Shown here: in pieces, positions 26,748-36,171 of the stretch
Numbering within the stretch: position 1 is the first letter of the stretch
How the letters are laid out: each line of letters opens with the position of its first letter
Source of the DNA: Hungatella sp.
GTDB lineage: Bacteria; Bacillota; Clostridia; Lachnospirales; Lachnospiraceae
Direction: 5' to 3'
NCBI GenBank assembly: GCA_009712635.1
Contig: WASS01000020.1
Location: 877,208-941,207 of the forward strand
DNA length: 64,000 nt
The notes under the pieces: model-generated
The model's input: the letters and a program-made list of their open reading frames with translations, nothing else
What the model was told of the DNA's origin: nothing
Database searches by the model: none
Translations under genes and position numbers: made by a program

Positions 26748-27584
26748 TTAATGGTTTTCCTCATTCTTTTTTGCCTGGTGCTCTGCTATATTTCGTATGA
26801 TCAGCACTGCTACTGCCATAAGAACCAGAATGGATGAAACAGCAAATGCCGAGGTAATGGACTCCGATGAATTGGAAAGATAGAGGGCATCGATTTCCAG
26901 AGGAAGGGTAAATGTCTCCCCTCTGGTTTTTGACAAAGCATGGACAGCTCCAAACTCTCCAAGTGCTCTTGCCGTACAGAGAATTACCCCATAAAGAAGG
27001 GCCCAGCGGATATGAGGAAAGGTTATTTTCCGGAATATGGTAAAGCCATCTGCCCCCATAAGTGCTGCAGCCTCTTCCTCTTCTTTTCCTACAGACAGAA
27101 GTACCGGTATAATCTCCCTTGATACAAATGGAAATGTGACAAATACAGTAGCAAGCGCCACGCCCGGAACGGCAAATACGATCTGGATATTCGTTCCAAG
27201 AGCCTCATTTAGTCTGGCAAGCAGACCGCCTGCCCAGCCCATTCTTCCAAATGTCATTAAAAAGGCAAGACCTGCAATGACTGGAGAAATGGAAAATGGA
27301 ATGTCAATGACTGCTGAGAGAATCTGTTTTCCTTTAAAAGAAAATCTGGTTATCAGCCACGCTGCTGCAATCCCGAAGATGGTATTAACGGCGACTGCAA
27401 TCACAGCTGCCAGCACAGTGACTCCAAATGCCGATTTTACAGTAGGGGTAGCCAGTGATTGAAAGTAAAAGCCTATTCCCTCTTTCAGAGAATTAGTAAT
27501 TACGGAGATCAGAGGCAGAACCAGCATGAAAAAAAGAAATACCCCACTGATTCCTATGAGAATCCACTTGCTTTTTATCTTCAT
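26748..27584 (-). CDS. cysW: Sulfate ABC importer permease CysW
   Basis: This 278-residue membrane permease has six predicted helices, the first at about 10-30, and the EAA loop EEEEAAALMGADGFTIFRKI. It pairs with CysT. AGGAGG lies 11 bases before the start and 12 bases separate it from cysT. Confidence 0.93.
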   Translation of the reverse strand: MKIKSKWILIGISGVFLFFMLVLPLISVITNSLKEGIGFYFQSLATPTVKSAFGVTVLAAVIAVAVNTIFGIAAAWLITRFSFKGKQILSAVIDIPFSISPVIAGLAFLMTFGRMGWAGGLLARLNEALGTNIQIVFAVPGVALATVFVTFPFVSREIIPVLLSVGKEEEEAAALMGADGFTIFRKITFPHIRWALLYGVILCTARALGEFGAVHALSKTRGETFTLPLEIDALYLSNSSESITSAFAVSSILVLMAVAVLIIRNIAEHQAKKNEENH

Positions 27585-27596
27585 ACATATTTCCTC

Positions 27597-28448
27597 CTAT
27601 AAGCAGCTGGTACGCTTCGCCTGATGTACCTGAACCATATTTACGAACAGCAAAACCAGAAAGGATAAAAAAAGCATCACAAGAGCGATTGCTGTTGCTC
27701 CGGGATAATCCACATAATTGAGTTTCTGCATGATCACATAGGAAACCACCTGTGTCTGATTTCTGGCATTGTTGCCTGATATGTAGATTACGCTGCCATA
27801 TTCCCCCACTCCTCTTGCAAAGGCAAGACCAAAACCAGTTAAAAGCGCAGGTCCAAGCTCCGGCAGAATTACCTTTCGAAAGGTGTGGAACTTCCCGGCT
27901 CCAAGAATTGCCGCTGCCTCTTCATACCGTGGATCAAGTGTCTCCAGAACCGGCTGAATGGACCGGACCACAAATGGGATTCCGATAAAAATCAGGGCAA
28001 TGGTAAGACCGACCTTTGTATATGCCGCTTTTATCCCCAACAGTCCAAGGAATCCGCCCATAACCCCGGTATCGGAATACAGCTTAGACAGTGTAATTCC
28101 TGCTACTGCAGTGGGAAGGGCAAAGGGAAGCTCAATGATTCCGTCCATAATCCGTTTGCCGGGAAACTCATACCGGACAAGAACCCAGGCGAGAATCAGG
28201 CCAAATACACTGTTGACAAAAGCAGCAAAAAGGGAACATAGCAAGCTGGTCTTGAACGCATTTACCACATTGGTCTTTGTAATCAGTTCTAAAAATTCCC
28301 GGGGTGATAACTGGAAGGAATATACCAGGACTGAAGCAAGGGGAATGAGTATAATCACCGAAAGCATGAATAGAGTAATCCCCATACTCAGTCCGAATCC
28401 TGGTATGACACGCTGGCTTTTTCCTGCCCGAACTAACTGTTTCGTCAT
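27597..28448 (-). CDS. cysT: Sulfate ABC importer permease CysT
   Basis: The 283-residue permease has six helices and the EAA loop YEEAAAILGAGKFHTFRKVI; the segment IELPFALPTAVAGITL is typical of CysT/CysU. It lies 15 bases after sbp. Confidence 0.93.
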   Translation of the reverse strand: MTKQLVRAGKSQRVIPGFGLSMGITLFMLSVIILIPLASVLVYSFQLSPREFLELITKTNVVNAFKTSLLCSLFAAFVNSVFGLILAWVLVRYEFPGKRIMDGIIELPFALPTAVAGITLSKLYSDTGVMGGFLGLLGIKAAYTKVGLTIALIFIGIPFVVRSIQPVLETLDPRYEEAAAILGAGKFHTFRKVILPELGPALLTGFGLAFARGVGEYGSVIYISGNNARNQTQVVSYVIMQKLNYVDYPGATAIALVMLFLSFLVLLFVNMVQVHQAKRTSCL

Positions 28449-28463
28449 GTGTGGTTCCTCCCT

Positions 28464-29495
28464 CTAATTATCGTAAATCTCATCAAAGATTCCTCCGTCT
28501 GCAAAAAAGGTCTCATAAGCAGCATCCCAGCCGCCAAAATCATCAATGGTGCAAAGATTTACATTAAGATCAAATTTTCCAGAGAATTCAGACAGAATCT
28601 TTTTATTTGAGGGTCTGTATCCATATTCCCCGATCAGCCTCTGGGCTTTATCGGAATAAAGGTATTTTAAATATTCCTCTGAGGCTTTCTCTGCTCCGTC
28701 TTTGCGGGCGTTTTCATCCACTACCGCCACACTGGGTTCTGCAAGAATACTGATACTGGGGGTGATTATTTCATACTGGTCCGGGTACTCCTTCACCGTA
28801 TTAATAGCCTCATTCTCCCATGCAATCAGCACATCTCCCTGCCCATTTTCCACAAATGTGGTAGTGGCTCCTCTGGCACCTGAATCCATGACAGAAACAT
28901 TTTTATAAAGGTCTGACACAAAGGCTTTCGCCTTCTCCTCATCTCCCTGATATGTGACCTTTGCATACTGCCATGCAGCCAGGAAGTTCCAGCAGGCACC
29001 GCCGCTGCTCTTGGGATCCGGAGTAATAACCTCAACACCTGGTTTGATTAAATCAGACCAGTCTTTTATGTTTTTTTCATTTCCTTTCCTCACCAGAAAT
29101 ACGATTGCAGAGGTGTAAGGTGATGAATTACCCTCAAATTCCTTAATCCACCCGGAATCAATCAGACCAGACTTTTCAATCATGGTAATATCATGAGCCA
29201 GAGCCAGAGTCACCACATCCGCTTTTGCTCCTTCAATAACAGAACGTGCCTGACCCCCTGATCCTCCGTGAGACTGGACCACCGTTATTCCGGTTTTATA
29301 GGTGTCCCTGTAATAGTCTTCAAAGATTTTGTTGTACTCCTGATAAAACTCTCTGGTGGGATCATAAGAAACATTGGTAATTGTAATAGTTCCGTCTTTT
29401 CCGGAATCCGTCTGCTTTGCACATCCTGCCAGTATTCCTGCTGCCGCTATCATCAGCACAAGGGCTGCTGCCCGCTTTTTTCCTCGTTTTTTCAT
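28464..29495 (-). CDS. sbp: Sulfate-binding lipoprotein
   Basis: The 343-residue periplasmic-type binding protein has a lipoprotein signal ending ILAGC (C25). Mature sequence shows the Sbp/CysP family blocks NVSYDPTREFYQEYN, QSHGGSGGQARSV, TPDPKSSGGACWNFLAAW and NGQGDVLIAWENEA. It captures sulfate or thiosulfate outside the cell and delivers it to CysTWA. It is the first gene of the operon and is transcribed away from a LysR gene. GGAGG is seven bases before the ATG. Confidence 0.95.
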   Translation of the reverse strand: MKKRGKKRAAALVLMIAAAGILAGCAKQTDSGKDGTITITNVSYDPTREFYQEYNKIFEDYYRDTYKTGITVVQSHGGSGGQARSVIEGAKADVVTLALAHDITMIEKSGLIDSGWIKEFEGNSSPYTSAIVFLVRKGNEKNIKDWSDLIKPGVEVITPDPKSSGGACWNFLAAWQYAKVTYQGDEEKAKAFVSDLYKNVSVMDSGARGATTTFVENGQGDVLIAWENEAINTVKEYPDQYEIITPSISILAEPSVAVVDENARKDGAEKASEEYLKYLYSDKAQRLIGEYGYRPSNKKILSEFSGKFDLNVNLCTIDDFGGWDAAYETFFADGGIFDEIYDN

Positions 29496-29685
29496 TTATG
29501 AACCTCCGCATGCTCCGTGTGTTATCTGGAAGTTTAATCCCCATTTACATATTTGTAAAGTATGTTATTGTTTTTTCTTTATCTATATGGTAGAATTTCC
29601 TTATCTATTCCCCTAAAACCATATTTTTTTACTTATATATCATATATCACCGGTATGTAAATATGATATCAGTCAGGAGGAAGTC
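29496..29685. promoter_or_regulatory. Divergent control region between sbp and the LysR gene
   Basis: TTATCTAT occurs twice as a direct repeat (29579-29586 and 29601-29608), 22 bases apart, i.e. two helical turns. ATATCATAT (29637-29645) and ATATGATAT (29661-29669) form an inverted repeat next to the LysR start. Both are plausible LysR contacts. I cannot assign a confident -35/-10 pair for sbp, which fits an activator-dependent promoter. Confidence 0.4.
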
Positions 29686-30567
29686 ATGTCCATTAAAACA
29701 TTAATGATCTTTGTCACCGTCTATAAGGAAGAAAGCATTACTGCCGCTGCCAATAAGCTGAATATCAGCCAGCCTGCCGTAAGCCTTGCAATCCGGGAGC
29801 TGGAAAATGAGTATTCCCTCCAGTTATTTGAGCGGGTTGGAAGGGGCATTCAAAAAACCAGCGCAGCCCGTCATCTGTACGAATTCGCGTCTCACATTAC
29901 CTCTCTTTATATGGAAATGGATCTGGAATTTAAAAAGCAGAATCAAACCACTCCGCTGCGCATCGGATTTTCAAGCACCATCGGAGCCTGTCTGATGCCT
30001 GAGCTTATTCATTATTTCACGAAAGACAATCTGATTCCCATGCCTTACTTAAAAGTTGACACCTCAGACAAAATAGAAACAGCTATTCTGGAAAACCAGC
30101 TGGATCTGGCTCTCACAGAGGGAGTCAGCAGCTCGGATAAAATTCTGACGGAACCATTTGCCAAAGAACAGTTAGTACTGGTATGCAGCCCTTCTCACCC
30201 TTTTGCCCAAAAGGAGAACCTTACGCTGGCAGATTTAAGGGAAGAACGTTTTCTTTTGAGAGAAACCGGAAGCCAGACCAGAAAGCTGGCTGAAGCTGCC
30301 TTTTACCTCCAGGATTTCATTCTCCGCCCTGTCCTTGAGAGCACCAGCAACGAAGCAATCATATGGGGAGTCCATACAAATCTTGGAATTGCCATACTGC
30401 CAGAACGCCAGGTGGCCGAATACTTAGAAAAGGGAGCACTTATTGCCCTGCCCCTTAAGGGAATTGAACTGAAGCGGGAGTACCAGATAATTTACCATCA
30501 GAATAAATATTTAAACCCGGAAATGCTGCGTTTTATGGAGCTGGTAAAAAGTAAATCATTACCATAA
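29686..30567 (+). CDS. LysR family regulator, probable activator of the sulfate operon
   Basis: The 293-residue LysR protein has an N-terminal winged helix (1-60, EESITAAANKLNISQPAVSLAI) and a two-lobe inducer domain (about 90-290). It is divergent from sbp with a 190-base shared control region, the normal arrangement for a CysB/CysL-like regulator and its target. AGGAGG lies seven bases before the ATG. The inducer (for example O-acetylserine) is not visible from the sequence. Confidence 0.9.
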   Translation: MSIKTLMIFVTVYKEESITAAANKLNISQPAVSLAIRELENEYSLQLFERVGRGIQKTSAARHLYEFASHITSLYMEMDLEFKKQNQTTPLRIGFSSTIGACLMPELIHYFTKDNLIPMPYLKVDTSDKIETAILENQLDLALTEGVSSSDKILTEPFAKEQLVLVCSPSHPFAQKENLTLADLREERFLLRETGSQTRKLAEAAFYLQDFILRPVLESTSNEAIIWGVHTNLGIAILPERQVAEYLEKGALIALPLKGIELKREYQIIYHQNKYLNPEMLRFMELVKSKSLP

Positions 30568-30591
30568 ACGAAGCCAGTTATTAAATCTCTG

Positions 30592-30620
30592 TTGCTATTA
30601 TCTGTCTGACCGTTTATGAT
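30592..30620 (+). promoter_or_regulatory. Promoter of the two-component/ABC operon
   Basis: TTGCTA (30592-30597) and TATGAT (30615-30620) are 17 bases apart, 30 bases before the response-regulator start codon. Confidence 0.65.
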
Positions 30621-30650
30621 GATTCTATCAGGATAAACACGGGGGATAAT

Positions 30651-31361
30651 ATGGAAATAAACAGCAAACTATTATTGGTCGATGATGAAAGGGATATTGT
30701 TGATTTAATACAGGAAGTGTTGCAGCAGGATGGTTTTCGTGTCATTGAGCGGGCGTATTCCGGACTTGAAGCATTACGAATCTGCCGGGAGTTCCAGCCT
30801 GACGTAGTTGTGCTGGATGTGATGCTCCCGGATCTTGACGGCCTTGAGGTATGCAAAAAAATTCGGGAATTCTCCTACTGCTCCATCTTGTTTCTTTCTT
30901 CCAAAAATGATGACATTGATAAGATTCTGGGGCTTTCCTGCGGAGGTGATGATTATATTACAAAACCATTCAGTCCAAGAGAATTGGTTTTCCGCATCAA
31001 AGCGCAGCTTCGCCGTCAGCAGTATCAGGCTTCTTCCTGCCTGGGGGATATGGAAATTTTAAATGCCGGGTCTCTTACTCTTAATAAAGAAAGCTGCCGT
31101 GTCTACAAGTCAGGACAGGAAATCTATCTGACCGGACGTGAATTTCTGCTACTGTCTTATCTGATGGAAAACACGGATAAAATCATCACCAAAGAGCGAC
31201 TGTACGAAAAAGTCTGGGGTGAATACAGCAGCATTTGTGATAATACCATTATGGTTCATATCCGTCATATCCGAGAAAAAATCGAAGACACTCCTTCAAA
31301 TCCACGGCAGCTGATTACTGTTAAAGGCTTGGGATACAAATTAAAGAAGAGGACTGATTAA
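30651..31361 (+). CDS. OmpR-family response regulator
   Basis: The 236-residue protein has a receiver domain (1-120: acidic pocket DDE at 11-13, phospho-acceptor D56 in VVLDVMLPD, TKPF lysine) and a C-terminal winged helix (about 135-233, with YLTGREFLLLSYL and HIRHIREKIED). It shares one base with the kinase start (TAATG). It likely controls the ABC transporter genes downstream and possibly the secreted protein at 36172-36939. Confidence 0.93.
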   Translation: MEINSKLLLVDDERDIVDLIQEVLQQDGFRVIERAYSGLEALRICREFQPDVVVLDVMLPDLDGLEVCKKIREFSYCSILFLSSKNDDIDKILGLSCGGDDYITKPFSPRELVFRIKAQLRRQQYQASSCLGDMEILNAGSLTLNKESCRVYKSGQEIYLTGREFLLLSYLMENTDKIITKERLYEKVWGEYSSICDNTIMVHIRHIREKIEDTPSNPRQLITVKGLGYKLKKRTD

Positions 31362-32773
31362 TGAAAAAATCCGGATACTGTACCATTTTTCATATTTATC
31401 TGATTTTCTTTCTATCGCTGCTTGGAACGGTTATCACAGCTGCATCCCTCTTTTGCTTATTAATCACCGTTAAAACACCTGCCGGCATAAATAAAAGAAG
31501 CGACTGGCCCAAAACAATTACGGAGAATTTCAAAGAATACATTGCTTTGATAGATGGAAACCCACAAATCCTGCCGGAGGGACTGGAACTGCTTCAGAAA
31601 AATGAGATCGGACTTCAGATTATCGATCATTCTGGCAATGAACGGTTCAGCTGTCAAAAGCCGGATCAGGCTGATCCCAGTTACTCCGTTCCTGAGCTTC
31701 TTAAGCTTTACCAGACAGGAAGATTAAATGGCAGCAAAACAACCGCTTTTGTGGGAACAGTTACAGACAATGGGAATGACTATGCCTATATTCTCTATTT
31801 TCCAATGAAGATTTCCAAAATAACTATGTATCTCAATGGAGACAGATTTACAGACGGAAAAACAATTGTACTTCTTATCCTGGGAATGCTGTTTTCTGTT
31901 GTTTTAATTTCCGGTATTCTCTATGGATTCTGGACAACACACATCATGAACCGCATAACAACCTCTATCAGAGAAATTTCATCCCGTAACTATCTTCCAG
32001 TTCATGTTAATGGTGCTTATAAGGATCTGTACCTTAGTCTCAACACTTTGAATTCAGAAATTAGTGAAAGCGACAGATTGCGGGTACAGACGGAAACAAT
32101 GCGGAAAGAATGGATTGCCAATATCACCCATGATTTAAAAACACCGTTATCCCCTATAAAAGGCTATGCGGAACTATTACAGGAAAGCGGCATTAAAACA
32201 GAGGAACAACGCAAACAGTATTCACAGGTTATCTTAAAAAATGCCTCCTTTATGGAATCACTGATCCATGATCTCAAATTAACCTATCAGCTGGATAATG
32301 GTATGATTCCTCTGAATCTGCAGGAACAGAATTTTATACGCTTCCTGAAAGAACTGGTGATTGATATCTTAAATAATCCAGAATATGAACAACGGACCAT
32401 ATGCTTTGAAACTTCCGTGGAAACATTTTTATTCTCTTTCGATCCTGTACTATTAACAAGAGCATTTCAAAATATCATTCTCAATAGTTTTGTCCATGGA
32501 GATGAAAATACTGCGGTTTCTTTGCAGATATCCGTTTCTGATACCATGCTTCTGATCAGCATAACTGATAATGGAAAGGGAATGTCAGAAGAGGAAACCC
32601 ATTTTCTCTTTCAGCGCTACTATCGGGGAACGAATACAGAACGCAAGTCTGATGGAACGGGTCTGGGACTTGCCATTGCAAAAAGCATTACAGAGCTTCA
32701 TGGAGGAATCATTACCGTGTCCAGCACGCCTTTAGTTGGAACATCTTTTCTTATACAATTTCCCATTGGTTAA
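31361..32773 (+). CDS. Sensor histidine kinase
   Basis: The 470-residue kinase has membrane helices at about 13-36 and 168-190 around a 130-residue extracellular sensor. HAMP-like linker follows, then H257 in the H-box ANITHDLKTPLSPIKGY, the N-box FQNIILNSFVHGDEN and the G-boxes DNGKGMS and GTGLGLAIAKS. It partners the response regulator just upstream and precedes a MacB-type transporter, a layout often used to sense antimicrobial or envelope stress. The stimulus is unknown. Confidence 0.93.
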   Translation: MKKSGYCTIFHIYLIFFLSLLGTVITAASLFCLLITVKTPAGINKRSDWPKTITENFKEYIALIDGNPQILPEGLELLQKNEIGLQIIDHSGNERFSCQKPDQADPSYSVPELLKLYQTGRLNGSKTTAFVGTVTDNGNDYAYILYFPMKISKITMYLNGDRFTDGKTIVLLILGMLFSVVLISGILYGFWTTHIMNRITTSIREISSRNYLPVHVNGAYKDLYLSLNTLNSEISESDRLRVQTETMRKEWIANITHDLKTPLSPIKGYAELLQESGIKTEEQRKQYSQVILKNASFMESLIHDLKLTYQLDNGMIPLNLQEQNFIRFLKELVIDILNNPEYEQRTICFETSVETFLFSFDPVLLTRAFQNIILNSFVHGDENTAVSLQISVSDTMLLISITDNGKGMSEEETHFLFQRYYRGTNTERKSDGTGLGLAIAKSITELHGGIITVSSTPLVGTSFLIQFPIG

Positions 32774-32881
32774 GGTTAATTAAGGTTGCCTGAAACGCAG
32801 ATTAAGGTTGATAGTCTATCATTTCATTATGATAGCTGTCAGCCTATTTTTATGCCATTTAATCAGAAAGCAGGTGTTTTG

Positions 32882-35362
32882 TTGAAAATAATATTAAAAT
32901 ACATTTTAATCAATGGGAAAGAGCACAAAGCAAGAACTGTAGTGATGCTTCTGTCAATCCTTCTTTCTTCCACATTACTGTTTGTGTCTTTTTCTCTTGC
33001 TTCTTCCTATGAAAGTGCCCAGCAGAAAATGGCACGTGGTATGTCAGGAGGTGCAACGGTTTCTATTCATGCTAAAGGGGAATCAGATTCCTTAAAAATT
33101 GAGGATATTCCCGACTTACCCCTGATTAGCGCAAAAGTCGGGATGCTGAAAGAAAGCTGTTTCTATCACGAAAATGGCTATTATGAAACCGTGGACTTAA
33201 TTGCAGCAGATCTGTCACAGCTTGATGCGATTAATCAGCCTCGTCTCCTGGATGGAGGAGAAATCAAAGACTTCTCCGGGAGGAAAATTATTCTTCCTGA
33301 CCGGTTTACTTTAAAGTACGGCATTAAAAAGGGCGATCAGATCACCCTGCAAATCGGGGGAAATCCTGTTCGTTTTAAAGTGGCTGAAATTGCTGCTTAT
33401 GATACTGTTTTTCTGCGGAAAACAAGGGGGGCAACCGCTCTTTTGCCGCTTTCTACATTATCCGTACTTATGAATAAAACAGATGGGTACAACGAGATTT
33501 TAATAAAACCTGCAAAAGGTGTCTCTACAGCAGATCTGATAAACGGGTTGGAGTCCGTGCTGCCTGACAGCAGATTTCAGGTGTCTGAAATTATAAATGA
33601 AGCACAAATAAAAGCCGACGCAAGGCAAAAATCCATGCCTTTTTTTCTGATCAGCTTTTTCTCTCTCACAATCAGTATTTTTATCATTTACAGCAGCTAC
33701 AAGGTAATAACGCTGGACAGACTGCCCGTGATCGGAACCTTTCGAAGCATAGGAGCGACTCAAAAAACAGTTACCCGTATTCTTCTGTTGGAAAGCCTGT
33801 TATATGGCAGTACAGGCGGACTATTTGGCATTCCAGCTGGAATGGCTGTGCTGAAACTGATTTTACAGGGAATGGGAACCTCTCTGCCACAGGGAATTGA
33901 AATTCCCGTTGTTATCACGCCGTTCAGTATCATAGCCTCTTTCACTACAGCTTTTGCCATTTCTCTCCTTAGCGCATGGATTCCGGTTCGCCGTGCAAGC
34001 CGCCTTCCAATTAAGGAGGTTGTTCTTGGGACTGTTGAAGAGCCCTCCCCACCCCGGCACTTAATCATTGGATCAGGAAGTATTCTGTTTCTAATATCAA
34101 TATTTCTTCCAAAGCTTGTTCCTGAAAACATGTTGAATCTGGCTGGCGGTTTTTCCTTATTGGGGCTGATTGGAGCAACAATTTTAATCATTCCCCTTTT
34201 GACAAATCTGGTTTCCATGGGGCTTGAATGGATTTACGGTCTGCTTTCTTATAATATAGGCAGACTGGCTGCCAGAAATATGCGGGACAACAAAAACATC
34301 ACACAGAACATTACACTGCTTTTTATCAGTATTTCGGCAGTCATCGCAATCAGTGTTGTGGGGGATTTCGTGAATACCTATATCAGTGACGTATTTAAAG
34401 GCGCAGAATTACAAGGCTTCGCAGACGGGCAAATGACGCCAGAGTTTGTAAATCAGGTGGAAAATATAGAGGGCGTTGATAAGGTGCTTCCACTCTTTGT
34501 GTACAAGAATGAATTACAGGGGAACGACGTTCTTTTTTCACGGCTTGAGGCGACAAATAACCTGGAATGGTATAATTCCATGCTGGCACTTCATTATACA
34601 AAACCCTTTATGCAGGGGCAGGCTGTTTCTGCATTTGCTTCCAATCGATCCATCCTATTAAGCGAGAGTTGTCTGAAGCGGACAGGATTTACTGTGGGAG
34701 ATACTCTCACACTGTCCAATGGAACAGGAACTGCTGCCTCTTATGTTATAACCGGCAGTTTTAAATCAAGGGCAACTGATGTGGAAGCCGTGATTCCAGA
34801 GTCTTATGCAGCCATTGATTTTGGCATGAAAAACTACGGCTTTTTAGCTTATACTGCTGCTGATCCTGATGTGGTCATGATTCAAATCCGTGATCTGTTT
34901 GGCAATACACCAAACTGGAGCCGGACGGTGGAAGAATTTAACACAGACGCCCATTCTACAGTGGGAGCCTTTTTAAAACCCATGCACAGCCTGACTTACT
35001 TTATTTTATTGCTTGCTGCCATTGGTGTTATTAATAATCTGCTCATTAACTATATGCAGAAACGCCGTACCATTGCCATGTATCATTCCATTGGGCTAAG
35101 TATCAATCAAAACAGGAGAATGACGCTGATTGAAAGTTTTTCCTGCGGTATGTTGGGCGCGGTAATTTCTATATTCGTTTCCTATATGGAAATAAAAACT
35201 ATTTTTATTGTGGCTGGACCGAAAATCACTATGGCACCGGCACTTAGTGCCAGAACATTTTTAATGGCAGGTGCAAGTGGAATTTTAATCACTTTATGCG
35301 GTTCTGTCATTCCGATTTTAAAAAGCCGAAAGATGAAACTAATAGAAGAGATTAAATTTTAA
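32882..35362 (+). CDS. FtsX/MacB-type ABC transporter permease
   Basis: The permease has about 826 residues, with an N-terminal helix, a large extracellular domain, three helices, a second extracellular domain and a final trio of helices: the duplicated FtsX-like layout. The frame is open from 32786, but TTG at 32882 follows an AGGTG site and gives MKIILKYILING, the usual start of this family, so I use it. The partner ATPase is next. Such permeases do not pump across the membrane but move or release substrates at the cell surface. Confidence 0.85.
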   Translation: MKIILKYILINGKEHKARTVVMLLSILLSSTLLFVSFSLASSYESAQQKMARGMSGGATVSIHAKGESDSLKIEDIPDLPLISAKVGMLKESCFYHENGYYETVDLIAADLSQLDAINQPRLLDGGEIKDFSGRKIILPDRFTLKYGIKKGDQITLQIGGNPVRFKVAEIAAYDTVFLRKTRGATALLPLSTLSVLMNKTDGYNEILIKPAKGVSTADLINGLESVLPDSRFQVSEIINEAQIKADARQKSMPFFLISFFSLTISIFIIYSSYKVITLDRLPVIGTFRSIGATQKTVTRILLLESLLYGSTGGLFGIPAGMAVLKLILQGMGTSLPQGIEIPVVITPFSIIASFTTAFAISLLSAWIPVRRASRLPIKEVVLGTVEEPSPPRHLIIGSGSILFLISIFLPKLVPENMLNLAGGFSLLGLIGATILIIPLLTNLVSMGLEWIYGLLSYNIGRLAARNMRDNKNITQNITLLFISISAVIAISVVGDFVNTYISDVFKGAELQGFADGQMTPEFVNQVENIEGVDKVLPLFVYKNELQGNDVLFSRLEATNNLEWYNSMLALHYTKPFMQGQAVSAFASNRSILLSESCLKRTGFTVGDTLTLSNGTGTAASYVITGSFKSRATDVEAVIPESYAAIDFGMKNYGFLAYTAADPDVVMIQIRDLFGNTPNWSRTVEEFNTDAHSTVGAFLKPMHSLTYFILLLAAIGVINNLLINYMQKRRTIAMYHSIGLSINQNRRMTLIESFSCGMLGAVISIFVSYMEIKTIFIVAGPKITMAPALSARTFLMAGASGILITLCGSVIPILKSRKMKLIEEIKF

Positions 35363-35386
35363 AAAGAAAAATTGGAGGTTTTGCAA

Positions 35387-36073
35387 ATGAAACCATTAGC
35401 CGGTACCATTGCTGTTGAGGGTAAACATATTGTAAAAGATTTTCGGCTTGGCGATACGATAACCAATGTATTAAAAGATGTGTCATTGGAAGTAATGCAG
35501 GGGGAATTTGTATCCATTATGGGACCTTCCGGTTCCGGGAAAAGTACGCTGCTTTATATACTTGGCGGACTTGATTCTCCCACAAGGGGTACCATACGTC
35601 TTAATGGTACCGATATATCCAGCCTGAAAGATGAACAAATGAGCCGGTTACGGCGGCAGAAAATAGGATTTGTATTTCAGTTTTATAATTTAATCCCGAA
35701 TCTGAATGTGGAAGAAAACATCATGCTTCCTTTGCTTTTAGATGGCCGGAAAAGGAAGGACTATAAAAAGAAATTAAACTACATTTTAGAATTAACAGGT
35801 TTATCTGACAGGCAAAGGCATACTCCCCGTGAATTGTCAGGTGGGCAGCAGCAGCGTGTGGCAATTGCCCGTGCTTTGATTGGAAGCCCTGAAATACTTT
35901 TTGCAGACGAGCCCACCGGAAATCTGGACAGTAAAACCGGATCGGAAATTATGCACCTTCTGCACCAGATCAATCAGGAAAGCAAACAGACGATCATCAT
36001 GGTTACCCATTCAGCAGAAGCAGCCAAAAGCAGCAGCCGGGTAATTACTGTCCGGGATGGAATGATTGAGTAA
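35387..36073 (+). CDS. MacB/LolD-type ABC transporter ATPase
   Basis: The 228-residue ATPase has Walker [10 protein letters not shown], signature [16 protein letters not shown], Walker [14 protein letters not shown] and switch histidine VTHS. GGAGG lies eight bases before ATG 35387; an ATG five codons earlier has no ribosome site. It is the last gene of the regulator-kinase-permease-ATPase unit. Confidence 0.92.
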   Translation: MKPLAGTIAVEGKHIVKDFRLGDTITNVLKDVSLEVMQGEFVSIMGPSGSGKSTLLYILGGLDSPTRGTIRLNGTDISSLKDEQMSRLRRQKIGFVFQFYNLIPNLNVEENIMLPLLLDGRKRKDYKKKLNYILELTGLSDRQRHTPRELSGGQQQRVAIARALIGSPEILFADEPTGNLDSKTGSEIMHLLHQINQESKQTIIMVTHSAEAAKSSSRVITVRDGMIE

Positions 36074-36102
36074 GTTTTTCATCATATGATCGCTTATCAG
36101 CA

Positions 36103-36137
36103 AAAACTCCCCGCCAAACACAACGTCTGGAGGGGAG
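36103..36137 (-). terminator. Terminator of the CAP/SCP protein gene
   Basis: Minus strand CTCCCC (36137-36132) pairs with GGGGAG (36112-36107), with CCAGACG/CGTTGTGTTTGG inside, then TTTTTG. On the plus strand no T run follows. Confidence 0.75.
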
Positions 36138-36171
36138 CCTAATGTATGGAGTCCGGTGAGGACTTATTTTA

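Noticed and set aside
29500-29685. Cys-codon leader before the sulfate operon
   Set aside because: I searched the minus-strand leader of sbp for a short Cys-rich frame and terminator and found none; control seems to be through the LysR gene.
32786-32881. 32-codon extension of the FtsX-type permease
   Set aside because: No ribosome site precedes it, and the family start with its first helix is at TTG 32882.
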